A stretch of 64,000 nt of DNA from Parasedimentitalea huanghaiensis (GTDB lineage Bacteria; Pseudomonadota; Alphaproteobacteria; Rhodobacterales; Rhodobacteraceae): the NCBI RefSeq assembly GCF_009753675.1, contig NZ_WQLV01000009.1, positions 1-64,000 on the forward strand, given 5' to 3'. The notes beneath the pieces are model-generated. The model saw only the letters and a program-made list of their open reading frames with translations, searched no databases and was not told where the DNA came from. Below, one piece after another: positions 26,919 to 35,702 of this stretch. The first letter of the stretch is position 1, and every line of letters begins with the position of its first letter. A program made the position numbers and the translations under genes.

Positions 26919-28451
26919 TCACCTATGCAATTTTTCGCCAAGATACGCTTGCAGACGCCATTTGCGAAAGCCCCATTCGCGCCAGTCGCTGATTGGTTCA
27001 AAAATAGGCCTACCGTAGTGGTATCCCATGCACATGCGAGTTCCTGTCTTCTGGTCTTGTGCCAAGATCAAAGGCAATGCTTGCTCGCCAAGTTCACATA
27101 TGTATCTTTCATCAAACCGGTTTGCAGTACTTGCGTTTTGTATGTTGTAGCTCGTGATCACAAAGGCAAAATTTACGAAACAACACAGATAAAGTGTCGC
27201 TGCCAATACCGCCAGATTGGAGCGAACCAACCACGCAATTTTCTTTGACTGGCGGATCTGGATTATGGTCAGGATCAGCCCCGCAAACACCAACAGCATC
27301 CAGATGAAAGCCGCAACCCGAAGGTAGGTCAGTGTATAGGCCTCAACATATAGGCTTAGACGGTATGCCGCTGTGATGACCAGAAACAGATTTTGGCCAA
27401 GCCATAGGTACAAAAGTTTTTGCTGAAACCTGTTCGCCTTGATCATCTTGTGGGTGGCGATAGCAAACACCCCGGCAAACAACGCAGTGGCCACCAACGG
27501 ATAGGCCCCGCGATGAGCATATCGGGCATAGGTCATCCCCTCGGGCATGGACATCCCCCCCGTCAAAACGCCGATGTCCATAACTGTTTGAAACAGAAAA
27601 AGAACATTGAAGAGGACCAGTGAGTTTCGAACCGACTCTGCATTCACTATTGAACCCCACCACGCTAATTTAGCAGAGGTAAAGGCTGGTGCCTTCGCTA
27701 CCGGGCCTAGCCATTTCTCACGCAGGTTCAGATAGGGCCAGATCAGTGATGCCGTGATAATCCAGAACAAGCCACGCATGATCTGCTTGGGAGACAAGAA
27801 CTCCAGCGTTGCAAACTGTTCAAGTAAACGCTCCAGTATTGGGTTGGCGGAGGTGAGGAGAAACAAGAATACCAGCCCGATGGACAGCGGCAGGATGAAA
27901 GCCTTGGCTTGTTGCTTAAGATCTATTTTTGTCTGGGAGCCTTTTATCTCGTCGACAATCATTACAGGCAGCACAAACGGCCCGACGATTGAGATCCGCA
28001 GGAATGCCCAAATGGCCTGCCACCACTCCACTACCCGTCCAAAAGCCGCCCAAACAATCAATGCGACGATCCCAAGGACGGTGAACAGAAAGGACATGGG
28101 CTGAAGCTGTTCCACCACTGGGAGGTTGCAAATCAGTTCAAATACTAGTGCTGCCATGGTCTCACGACGGCTGACACCCCCCGGTTTCAACGCAAGAATG
28201 GCGGAGGACAGAGCAAGTGCAAATAGAACAACGGAAATCCCAAGATTTTTCTGCCAGAACAACCAGTCCGCAAGCAGAGTCAGAAGGGCCAGTGCCGGAA
28301 AGGCCAAGGGATGCCGTTTGATGAAGGTCGTGGATCGCGGAACGCGATCTCGACCAACGTCATCGTCTGTCTGGGGGCTGTCACATGTTAGCCACCATCC
28401 ATCCTGTCGTATGCAATCAGGTACACCGTCAATTACAAGTTGCCTGCTCAT
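26919..28451 (-). CDS. DUF4173 multi-pass membrane protein
   Basis: About 510 residues with around a dozen hydrophobic segments between residues 50 and 440. The segment TGGMSMPEGMTYARYAHRGA is the recognisable DUF4173 motif. The C-terminal part is polar, with EPISDWREWGF near the end. The start was placed at the ATG at 28451, which has GGAG 8 bases upstream; the frame extends 7 codons further to a TTG. It is first in an operon with an OmpR-type regulator and a CreC-like kinase, with 7 bp between. The position of a membrane protein with a CreBC-like pair recalls CreD in enterobacteria, but the proteins are unrelated. The function is unknown. Confidence 0.85.
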   Translation of the reverse strand: MSRQLVIDGVPDCIRQDGWWLTCDSPQTDDDVGRDRVPRSTTFIKRHPLAFPALALLTLLADWLFWQKNLGISVVLFALALSSAILALKPGGVSRRETMAALVFELICNLPVVEQLQPMSFLFTVLGIVALIVWAAFGRVVEWWQAIWAFLRISIVGPFVLPVMIVDEIKGSQTKIDLKQQAKAFILPLSIGLVFLFLLTSANPILERLLEQFATLEFLSPKQIMRGLFWIITASLIWPYLNLREKWLGPVAKAPAFTSAKLAWWGSIVNAESVRNSLVLFNVLFLFQTVMDIGVLTGGMSMPEGMTYARYAHRGAYPLVATALFAGVFAIATHKMIKANRFQQKLLYLWLGQNLFLVITAAYRLSLYVEAYTLTYLRVAAFIWMLLVFAGLILTIIQIRQSKKIAWLVRSNLAVLAATLYLCCFVNFAFVITSYNIQNASTANRFDERYICELGEQALPLILAQDQKTGTRMCMGYHYGRPIFEPISDWREWGFRKWRLQAYLGEKLHR

Positions 28452-28733
28452 CAATGCTCTCCAAGAAATCAATTTGTTTTCGAGGAAACCAATGACTGAG
28501 CAGTTTGCATTTCACGGTCACGACTTGTGCAGAAAAAAGACTGGTTTCGTGCATAAATTGTGCAGGCCCTTCTTGCGGCACCACATTCATCGAAGATCCG
28601 GTGAATTGTTCCTTTTCAGCCTGATTGATCTGCCGCAGCCACCAACAATCATTTGGAAGAACAGGCCACGACTTTCAGCTCCAATGCGCTGATCGCTGTC
28701 ATTGATGCAGCGTAGCGAATGACGGCTGTCCAC

Positions 28734-29027
28734 TCATATTTCCACCGCGACAACACCTTCTAAGGCCCGGATTGCGATGTGCACCGGGCCATCAGACACA
28801 ACGTTCTCGGGTTGCGACTGGTAAGCCGACTCCATCCAAGACAACGGTGATCATTCCTGCCCCGGCATCATCGGTATAGTGCCGTTGATCAAAACCGATC
28901 TTTTGCAGTTGTTGAACCTTAACGGATCCACCTCCACTGACTTTGGAAAGTGGTCGTTGTCACTGCGGACCTGCAGAACCACAGAAAACAGACCTCCCCC
29001 TGAACTATCATTGATCTTGAACGGTTT
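28734..29027 (-). pseudogene. degenerate coding-like region, unidentified
   Basis: In the roughly 590-bp gap before the CobT-like gene, minus-strand reading gives coding-like text that switches frame twice: KPFKINDSSGGGLFSVVLQV, then VQQLQKIGFDQRHYTDDAGA, then VVSDGPVHIAIRALEGVVAV before a stop at 28734. No start codon is visible. It may be the remnant of one protein of about 95 residues or more. No family is recognised, and chance cannot be excluded. Confidence 0.25.
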
Positions 29028-29064
29028 CTAATCTCCAATGAAGCATTCAGCAGGGAGGCATAGT

Positions 29065-29928
29065 GTGAAAAAGCCATGGGAGAGCTCATACACAGGCTCG
29101 GATTACAAAATATTCACGACAGAAAATGACATTTACACCTCAGCACTTTCTCTCTGGGCGGATATGTCCCCGCAACGAAACCTGTCCCTAAATGACCAGT
29201 GGCTGGCATACGAAAACGTTGTGGGAGAAATGCGGATGATGGCAGCGTTTGGCTGCCAGGGGCAGGTGGATACAGTGCTGGAAAACCCAACTTTTACCCC
29301 CTCCCGTACCGCAGTTTCAATTGTCGTTGCTCAGGCCGGACCACTAAGTGAGCAACGAGCCACCCAGACCTTATTGCTGGTCGAAGTGATGTCCGACTTT
29401 TTGGACAAGATCGGGGTACAATATGAAACCCTGGGCTTCACCACAGTCGACTGGAATGGCGGAAAATCGCGACAGAAATGGCTGAATTCAGGGCGCCCAA
29501 AGAACCCTGGACGTCTGAACGACGTTACGCATATTGTGTACCGAGACGCTTCTTCGGCCACCTCTGGTGCTCTACATGAAACCCGAAGTCTGCTCAGAGG
29601 CGAGCTATTCAAAGAAAGCATCGACGGAGAGGCTCTGTTTTGGGCGGCCGAACGGCTGAAGGCATTGAACACAGACACAAACCTGGTTTTGATGATTTCT
29701 GATCGGGCACCAACCGATGCTGGAACCCTTCAAGAGAACGGGCCTGACTTTCTCTTGTCTCATCTCAAATCAGTTATTGAAGATTTACAGGCAACGCCGG
29801 GCTTCTCAGTCGTTGGTATCGGAATTGAGCATGACGTGAGCACTCTCTACGAAACCAACTTAAAGGTCGGTAGATTAGATCAGCTACCAACAGATTTACT
29901 CCGTTTTTTGAGCAATCTATTTGCTTAG
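29065..29928 (+). CDS. CobT-like VWA protein lacking the MIDAS motif
   Basis: About 287 residues matching the C-terminal half of cobaltochelatase subunit CobT. Shared landmarks are YKIFTTEND, YETLGFTTVDWNGGKSRQKW, KNPGRLNDVTHIVYRD, KESIDGEALFWAAERL and VVGIGIEHDVSTLYE. CobT has an N-terminal acidic region and a VWA domain whose DxSGS metal site is needed for chelatase action. Here that site reads VVAQAGPLSE, so the DxSxS residues are gone, and the later MISDGAP motif reads MISDRAP. The protein is therefore probably not a working chelatase subunit. The GTG at 29065 was chosen because GGGAGG is 6 bases upstream; an ATG at 29038 lacks one. No cobalamin genes are adjacent. Confidence 0.75.
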   Translation: MKKPWESSYTGSDYKIFTTENDIYTSALSLWADMSPQRNLSLNDQWLAYENVVGEMRMMAAFGCQGQVDTVLENPTFTPSRTAVSIVVAQAGPLSEQRATQTLLLVEVMSDFLDKIGVQYETLGFTTVDWNGGKSRQKWLNSGRPKNPGRLNDVTHIVYRDASSATSGALHETRSLLRGELFKESIDGEALFWAAERLKALNTDTNLVLMISDRAPTDAGTLQENGPDFLLSHLKSVIEDLQATPGFSVVGIGIEHDVSTLYETNLKVGRLDQLPTDLLRFLSNLFA

Positions 29929-30000
29929 GTCCTCCAAGAAATGGTTGGAATGAGAATGTCGAACTGCGGCAACTGTTCTAATGACAAGCGGCGAATTGAT

Positions 30001-31056
30001 CTACACGCGGGCAAGGTCAGTGACCCTACGAGGATCGTCGGCGTTACCTGTGTTAACTGTTGTAGCAGGTTCCAACAGCAGCACTTCACATGTCCCATCC
30101 AGAGCGACCGGACAATGCTCCACCCCATGCGGAACGATAATGAACTCACCCTCGTTGATGATCTCGTCACGATCACGAAATTTCATCATCAATTTGCCCC
30201 TGTGCACCATGAACAGCTCATCTTCCACTTCGTGGTGGTGCCAGAGAAACTCGCCTTCAAATTTCGCAAGTTTAATCATCATGTTGTTTACCTGACCAGC
30301 TATTCTCGGGCTCCAGGTTTCCGTGAAAGTGGCGAAACACGCATCTAGGTTTGTGGGTGTGTGCGAGGAAAGATGCTTGTTTACACCAGCGACGTCGCGT
30401 TGGATTGAACGCAGTTGAGTTTCAAGTTCCGGACTATCTGCGGGGTAATCCCCATCCAGCGCTGCGGTTCCAATGGTGAAGCCCGCCGCGCCGGACCGAC
30501 GAACAATCTCAATACGTTCACGGCTGCCGATTGAACCCGCCATGATCACAGGCTTATCCACGGCTGCGCAAACAGCAGCCATGAGGCCCGTAACGTTTTC
30601 TGTTGAACGATAGGCCAGCAAATCAAGACCGTGAACGCCGTCGCGTGCCGCGAGTGCTTGAGCACTCTCTACGATTTCATCAATAGACCCAGCTAGAACA
30701 CTTGGATGCCCCTCAATCCGTCCCGGAAAAGGGTAGTACCGAATACCCGTACCTTTGAGGATTGGCAGAACTTCGTCAACGTTTGTACCCCCCAGAAGGA
30801 TGTCGACACCAATGTCGATCGCTGCTTTTGCTGACGCAACCTCGCTTTCCTTGTCGAGTGAAACAACTTCGAGATAGCTTGTAGCACCGCCAGATTTGAT
30901 CGCTGCATTTAGATCTGTCAGCCGTTCAAATGGCAGGCCTACATCCTTGAACCCTATGTGGTGCACACCTGCTGCAAGAGCCGTGGCCAGATGTTGCTCT
31001 GCGTCTTCGACAGTTTTGTCATTGCGGGTGAGCATAAAAATAAAACGAAGTCCCAT
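30001..31056 (-). CDS. TIM-barrel / cupin fusion in the PdxA2 operon
   Basis: 351 residues in two parts. Residues 1-225 read as an (alpha/beta)8 barrel (HHIGFKDVGLPFERLTDLN, DIGVDILLGGTNVDE, KPVIMAGSIGSRERIEIVRR). Residues about 245-335 form a cupin with HHHEVEDELFMVHRG (metal ligands HxH...E) and GEFIIVPHGVEHCP. The ATG shares one base with the PdxA stop (TGATG), so it is translationally coupled to the phosphosugar dehydrogenase. It may act on the product of that pathway, or scavenge or isomerise it. The activity is not known to me, and the two-domain arrangement is the main clue. Confidence 0.65.
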   Translation of the reverse strand: MGLRFIFMLTRNDKTVEDAEQHLATALAAGVHHIGFKDVGLPFERLTDLNAAIKSGGATSYLEVVSLDKESEVASAKAAIDIGVDILLGGTNVDEVLPILKGTGIRYYPFPGRIEGHPSVLAGSIDEIVESAQALAARDGVHGLDLLAYRSTENVTGLMAAVCAAVDKPVIMAGSIGSRERIEIVRRSGAAGFTIGTAALDGDYPADSPELETQLRSIQRDVAGVNKHLSSHTPTNLDACFATFTETWSPRIAGQVNNMMIKLAKFEGEFLWHHHEVEDELFMVHRGKLMMKFRDRDEIINEGEFIIVPHGVEHCPVALDGTCEVLLLEPATTVNTGNADDPRRVTDLARV

Positions 31057-32060
31057 CAGAGTTTTCCTTCTTGTTTGGCTGCGACCAGACGGTCGGCGTA
31101 GTTCAGAGCGGTGATCAGACTGGACGCGTCGGCCCTGCCCGTCCCGGCGATATCAAAAGCGGTTCCATGATCGGGGCTCGTACGGACAAAAGGCAGTCCC
31201 AACGTGATGTTGACCCCTTTTTCCAGCCCCATGTATTTTACGGGGATCAATCCCTGATCATGATATTGCGCGACCACAATGTCGAAGTATCCCCGCCGGG
31301 CTTGCATGAACACCGTGTCACCGGGCCAAGGTCCCGACGCATTGATACCTTCGGCCTGTGCCGCCTTGATGGCTGGTGAGATAATTTCGATCTCTTCGCG
31401 CCCAAATAACCCGCCTTCCCCCGCATGAGGGTTAAGCCCCGCGACTGCAACCCGAGGGTTCTCAAACCCAAGTGCGATGGCGCCTTGATGCGCCAGACGA
31501 ATTGCATCCATTTGCGCGTCATAATCCGCCCCCTTGATTGCATCGCTGAGCGAACAATGGATCGTCACAAGAACCGTTCGGATTTCCTCATTACCCAAAA
31601 GCATCGCAACTTTATCCGCGCCGCCCAAATCAGCCAGCATTTCCGTATGACCCGGGTACTTTATGCCCGCAACACTGAGTGCTTCTTTATGGATCGGTGC
31701 GGTCACGATGCCCGAAACATCCCCAGCCAAGGCACAATCTATACTCGTCTTGATGGCACGAAAAGCGGCCTGACCACCGGCGGCACTCACCTTTCCCATA
31801 GGTGGCGGGGTATCCAGGTCGCTGGTGCCGAGCACTTCAATTGTACCCGGAGCAAAGCGGGCATCATCAATGCTTTTCAGGCAGTGGATTTCTATATCCG
31901 CGTTCACCATCCTTGCGGCCCGTTCCATTACGCGTGGACAGCCGAAAACGATGCTGCGATCTGAAGCCCCACTCTCGATCAGCGCCTTAACCGTGATTTC
32001 AGGCCCAATCCCGGATGGATCACCCATCGTAATTGCCATTGGCAGTTTGTTTTGTGTCAT
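31056..32060 (-). CDS. pdxA2: PdxA2-like 4-phospho-sugar-acid dehydrogenase
   Basis: 334 residues of the PdxA family with MGDPSGIGPEITVKAL, the metal-binding histidine region (IHKEAL, KYPGHTEMLADL), NPHAGEGGLFGREE and TSPDHGTAFDIAGTG. Authentic PdxA makes vitamin B6 precursors. PdxA2 proteins next to DUF1537 kinases instead oxidise 4-phospho-D-threonate or erythronate-type substrates and release CO2, giving dihydroxyacetone phosphate. The adjacent DUF1537 kinase (9 bp upstream) and LysR gene support the PdxA2 role. It is in one operon with a barrel-cupin protein. The precise sugar acid is not determined. Confidence 0.88.
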   Translation of the reverse strand: MTQNKLPMAITMGDPSGIGPEITVKALIESGASDRSIVFGCPRVMERAARMVNADIEIHCLKSIDDARFAPGTIEVLGTSDLDTPPPMGKVSAAGGQAAFRAIKTSIDCALAGDVSGIVTAPIHKEALSVAGIKYPGHTEMLADLGGADKVAMLLGNEEIRTVLVTIHCSLSDAIKGADYDAQMDAIRLAHQGAIALGFENPRVAVAGLNPHAGEGGLFGREEIEIISPAIKAAQAEGINASGPWPGDTVFMQARRGYFDIVVAQYHDQGLIPVKYMGLEKGVNITLGLPFVRTSPDHGTAFDIAGTGRADASSLITALNYADRLVAAKQEGKL

Positions 32061-32069
32061 CTGGATTTC

Positions 32070-33125
32070 TCAGTTGGATGAAGAGCGGGAACAAAGGTGA
32101 TCTACTGCGCGGCGCAAGGTGTTTTCATCGCCAAAGCCACCAGCCTTCATTGCAAGGGTTATTGGTGCGCCGTTTGAGAGACGCGCTGTGGCTAATGGAA
32201 AACCGGGCTCAATTTCGCCAGCCAGAACAAATTCATACACGTCGAGCCGATCAAGAAACGCTTCCATTGTATCGCCACCAGTCGCAATCACTGTATCGCA
32301 TTGGGAGCATTGCTGAATTGCCTTGCTAATAAGGTCTGAAACCACCCTTCGCGGATCAACCGCACGTTCGTTGGGAACGCTCAGACAAACCGCGCGCGGA
32401 TCGTCTCTAAGTCTCCTCGCCTGCAATGTGCTCATGGGGTTTGCACTGCCTACGACCACCAAGACAGACTTAGAAACTGGAGCCTGACGTTCTGCTCCCA
32501 ATTTGTGTGGCAGTTGGCTGGCAAGAGCTTTTGCCATTCCTGGTGAACCCACCCAAAGAGTCGTTTCGATCTCTCCAAGAGCAGTAACCTGGTCGTTCAG
32601 GTCCTGCTGTGTTTCAGCGTCCAGTATGATCACATTGAGGATGTCAGATGGAATGCAGTCGGAGATGTTTGATGACTGTATTGGGTGTACCGGGTCTTGC
32701 GCATAATTGGACTGGCAGACAGGGAGGCCATGAACGAATTGCACTCCATTTCGCGTAATCCGCCCAGCATCAGGAAAGGCCGGCGCGACAACCAAACGAT
32801 TTCGACCACTGGCAAGAAAGGCGGCCCCTATCTCAGCCCGAATATGTCCACGCAAGGTGCTATCGATGGTTTTGTACAGGACGCGAGCACCGGCGATGGA
32901 TCGGGTTGCCAGCGTTGTTGCCTTGATGGCAGCGGCTTCGTCCAGTGAACGCGTTGCGCAATCTATAGAAACAACTTCAGCAGAACCGGTCTCCTGCCGG
33001 ATGCCTTTTCGAATGATCCTGATTTCCAACCCTTTTTCCCCAAAGGGCGCACCGCCATCGGCGGCGCTGGTCAAGTCGTCTGCGAGGATCCCAACAGATG
33101 GGATGAGAGGTGAACTATTCGTCAT
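32070..33125 (-). CDS. four-carbon acid sugar kinase family protein (DUF1537)
   Basis: 351 residues with typical landmarks: ADDLTSAADG near the N-terminus, KTIDSTLRGHIRAEIGA, VVGSANPMSTLQ and TGGDTMEAFL, then KAGGFGDENTL near the end. The family phosphorylates four-carbon acid sugars such as D-threonate, D-erythronate or L-threonate at C4. It is first in an operon with PdxA2 and a barrel-cupin protein, divergent from a LysR gene with overlapping control DNA. It would produce the substrate of PdxA2. No ribosome binding site of note precedes the ATG. A full-length member has a slightly larger size, around 400-430 residues, so this is on the short side. Confidence 0.85.
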   Translation of the reverse strand: MTNSSPLIPSVGILADDLTSAADGGAPFGEKGLEIRIIRKGIRQETGSAEVVSIDCATRSLDEAAAIKATTLATRSIAGARVLYKTIDSTLRGHIRAEIGAAFLASGRNRLVVAPAFPDAGRITRNGVQFVHGLPVCQSNYAQDPVHPIQSSNISDCIPSDILNVIILDAETQQDLNDQVTALGEIETTLWVGSPGMAKALASQLPHKLGAERQAPVSKSVLVVVGSANPMSTLQARRLRDDPRAVCLSVPNERAVDPRRVVSDLISKAIQQCSQCDTVIATGGDTMEAFLDRLDVYEFVLAGEIEPGFPLATARLSNGAPITLAMKAGGFGDENTLRRAVDHLCSRSSSN

Positions 33126-33170
33126 ATGGTGAACATAACGATCCGCTTGCCTTTATAAATCGATATGTTT

Positions 33171-33186
33171 TCACCTATAGTGGTGA
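33171..33186. promoter_or_regulatory. TCACC-GGTGA operator between kinase and LysR genes
   Basis: TCACC (33171-33175) and GGTGA (33182-33186) are separated by TATAGT. Two related half-sites occur nearby: ATGGTGAAC near 33125-33134 and GGTCACC at about 33192-33198. All lie in the 74-bp gap between the divergent DUF1537 kinase and LysR start codons. The cluster fits a binding site for the LysR regulator; this is inference. Confidence 0.45.
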
Positions 33187-33199
33187 TATATGGTCACCA

Positions 33200-34096
33200 A
33201 TGAAACGATCCGACATCCCTTCCCTTGATGACTTACGTGCTTTTGAAACGGTTGCCCGCCTTGGATCAATGCGTGCCGCAGCTGACGAACTGGCGTTGAC
33301 GCATGGCGCGATCAGTCGACGCGTAGCGAAGCTGTCACGTGATCTGGGCATTACTCTTGTCACACCCGAGGGGCGCGGCATCGCACTGACACCAGACGGC
33401 GACTTGCTCGCGCAGGCCACTCAACAAGGTCTGTCAGTAATTGGTGAAGCGTTATCCTCCATCCGCGACAAAGAAGGGGATGCACCCATCGTACTGTCCT
33501 GCGAAAGGTCAGTTGCGATGCGCTGGCTGATCCCGCGACTTAGTCAGTTTCAGGATGCCCACCCTCACATTCCAGTGCACCTCTCAGTGGGGGGCGGGTC
33601 ATTGAATTTTGCAAAAGATGGGGTGACGCTCGCTATCAGACGGCTCGATTTCGCAATTGACCCGGCTTGGCATGTGCAGACGCTGCTTCACGAAGAAATT
33701 GGCGCGGTAATGGCGCCAGAGATGTCGGCTACTTTTCGCAGCGGTGACTACATTGGACTTGGCAGCAAGACACGTCCAGACGCATGGACGACCTGGATGA
33801 ATATGCACCCAGACTCACCAAGACCCAAGGACATCAGGTTATTTGACCACCACTTTTTGCTGGCAGAGGCTGCGGCGAGTGGATTGGGCGTCGCCATTTG
33901 TCCCCGTATCGTTGTCAGTGATGACATCAACAAGGACCGTCTGGTGGCCCCATATGGATTTGTCGCCGACAGTTCGACATATGGCCTGATCTTCCCAGCG
34001 AAGCCGGGCTTAAGTGATTCTGAAAAAAAGCTATTGGGATGGATCGAGAGCGTTTTCCTGACTATTTCTAACGTAGAAGTTGACGTTCTCGAGTAA
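33200..34096 (+). CDS. LysR family regulator (GcvA-like) of the sugar-acid operon
   Basis: About 298 residues: an N-terminal helix-turn-helix (SLDDLRAFETVARLGSMRAA, HGAISRRVAKLSRDLG) and a C-terminal effector domain with GLGVAICPRIVV. The sequence pattern resembles the GcvA branch of LysR proteins. The start was set at the ATG before KRSDIPSLDD; the longer frame adds 30 residues from the promoter region and even overlaps the kinase gene. It is divergent from the kinase, PdxA2 and barrel-cupin operon and probably regulates it in response to the sugar acid. Confidence 0.88.
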   Translation: MKRSDIPSLDDLRAFETVARLGSMRAAADELALTHGAISRRVAKLSRDLGITLVTPEGRGIALTPDGDLLAQATQQGLSVIGEALSSIRDKEGDAPIVLSCERSVAMRWLIPRLSQFQDAHPHIPVHLSVGGGSLNFAKDGVTLAIRRLDFAIDPAWHVQTLLHEEIGAVMAPEMSATFRSGDYIGLGSKTRPDAWTTWMNMHPDSPRPKDIRLFDHHFLLAEAAASGLGVAICPRIVVSDDINKDRLVAPYGFVADSSTYGLIFPAKPGLSDSEKKLLGWIESVFLTISNVEVDVLE

Positions 34097-34411
34097 GCTG
34101 CAAACTGCAAAAAGCCAGCTATGCAGTCCTTCAAACAGGCAGCAACAAGTATCCGCGACCCACCCATTGTGCCAAATACAGCGCTACGCGCCAGAATCTG
34201 CAAATGCCGTTAGCCGAATTTAAGGGAAATACCTACCTCGTTTACCGCAGTTTGGGCCTACTTTGCAGTCGTTCGCCGCTACTTCACAATTGCCTGCTTG
34301 AAAAAACAACCCATTTCCAGCAAGCATTTCGCAGACCAAAGTCACTTTCAAAAGCTTCCCCAAGGCGGGTTTTCTTTTTTTTGCTCAGGTAATTTATTTC
34401 AAAGGCCCATA
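34097..34411. other. intergenic region before the M16 gene
   Basis: No gene was found in this 315-bp stretch. A weak match to the dispersed intergenic repeat of the 53-64 kb region (GCAGTCGTTCGCCGCTAC) occurs at about 34265-34283. A reading frame runs into the M16 gene but lacks a ribosome binding site and a signal peptide at its first codon, so it was not used as the start. Confidence 0.4.
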
Positions 34412-35701
34412 ATGCGCGCAGTTGGTTTTTTTCTATCGTCGTTTTTCTTATTCATTGGTGGAGCAGTTCAAGCACAAAGCGTCATCCCCCTTTCGGAAAA
34501 GGGTGGGTTGCACGCAGCCTATGTTGTTCCGACAGATGACTTCAACCGCGTAGACGTTCAGTTGATTGTTCTGTCAGGGTCATATGATGATCCAGAGCCA
34601 TCGGGAACGGCTCACCTGACAGAGCATCTGGCGGCTTTTTCGTCGGATACGGCCGTACTTAGGCAACCTAGAGAACGCGATCTCAATGCATCAACCCACA
34701 ATGTGTCCACGGTTTACACGAATTCTGGCGCGCCTTCCGACATTGAAATGCTATTGCGTTTGTCTCGAGCCGTCCTTGACACACCGAATTTGCCAACAGG
34801 CTTTGCTGAAAGTGAAATTGACATCGTTCAGCGCGAAACATTGCTTCGGGAAAGGCAATCTCCGCGTCGTTGGCTGAAACGAATTGCGCTTCAAAACCTG
34901 TATGGCACTCTGCGCGGTCGTGCGAATAATACAATTGATGACTTGCCCAAATTGAGCCTTGAAAAGGCCTATCAGTTTCACAAGCAACACTATGCTCCCT
35001 CCAATGTTACTGTAATCGTCTCGGGCAAAATTGAACCCGATAGAGCCGCAGAACTTGTTTCGCGTATATTCGGCGATACAAAGCCCTCTGCGGTTCCTGA
35101 AAAACCTTGGCTAGACTACAAGCCAGATCCTGCGCTTAGATCTGTTGAGTACGTAGAATCGACTAGGTTGAAGCATAACACTGTGCAGTATGCAAAGTTC
35201 GTGGACTTCGAAGATCGGTCAACCAGCATAGACATGCAGGGCGCGTTTTTCATCGCGATCGATATCTTGAACAGCAGACTACATAATGCCCTGTACTTTG
35301 AGGACGAGAGGATCCTTGGAGTTTATCTAGATTGGTACTTTGCTAAAAATAGCGATCTTGAACTCTTCATAGATATGCAGTTGATGCCCGACTTCAGTTT
35401 GGATGCGGCGCACAACAGTCTGAAAGAGACTATAGACAACTTGTTAAACGAACCGATCAACAGAGATGAGATCAATCAAGCGCGCCAGAAAGAAGTGGTA
35501 AACGCCCAAGCCGCCAGCCGTCGGTCAGCAACGTTTCTGTCGTTCCTACAAAATGTTGCGGCCGATGGTTTCCCGCCTATTAGCCCCTCAGTGTTCGTTG
35601 AGCTGATAAGCAATACGACAGACCAAGAGGTCATTGATTTTGCAAATACCGTTTTGAGGCCATCAGCTACATCCGTCATTTTGGCCAAAAAGGTAGAATA
35701 A
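34412..35701 (+). CDS. M16 family zinc metallopeptidase, catalytic member
   Basis: About 429 residues with a signal peptide (1-21, ending AVQA). The inverted zinc motif HxxEH is present as H68-L-T-E71-H72, and a glutamate cluster about 70 residues later (E135/E142) can supply the third ligand. The later inactive half typical of M16 proteins follows (PSNVTVIVSGKIEPDRAAEL). It is a periplasmic peptidase. The start was chosen at the ATG before RAVGFFLSS, which has AAAGG upstream and gives the signal peptide. The next gene starts one base after the stop and is its usual M16 partner, here broken. In many alphaproteobacteria the pair acts as a heterodimer. Confidence 0.88.
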   Translation: MRAVGFFLSSFFLFIGGAVQAQSVIPLSEKGGLHAAYVVPTDDFNRVDVQLIVLSGSYDDPEPSGTAHLTEHLAAFSSDTAVLRQPRERDLNASTHNVSTVYTNSGAPSDIEMLLRLSRAVLDTPNLPTGFAESEIDIVQRETLLRERQSPRRWLKRIALQNLYGTLRGRANNTIDDLPKLSLEKAYQFHKQHYAPSNVTVIVSGKIEPDRAAELVSRIFGDTKPSAVPEKPWLDYKPDPALRSVEYVESTRLKHNTVQYAKFVDFEDRSTSIDMQGAFFIAIDILNSRLHNALYFEDERILGVYLDWYFAKNSDLELFIDMQLMPDFSLDAAHNSLKETIDNLLNEPINRDEINQARQKEVVNAQAASRRSATFLSFLQNVAADGFPPISPSVFVELISNTTDQEVIDFANTVLRPSATSVILAKKVE

Positions 35702-35702
35702 A

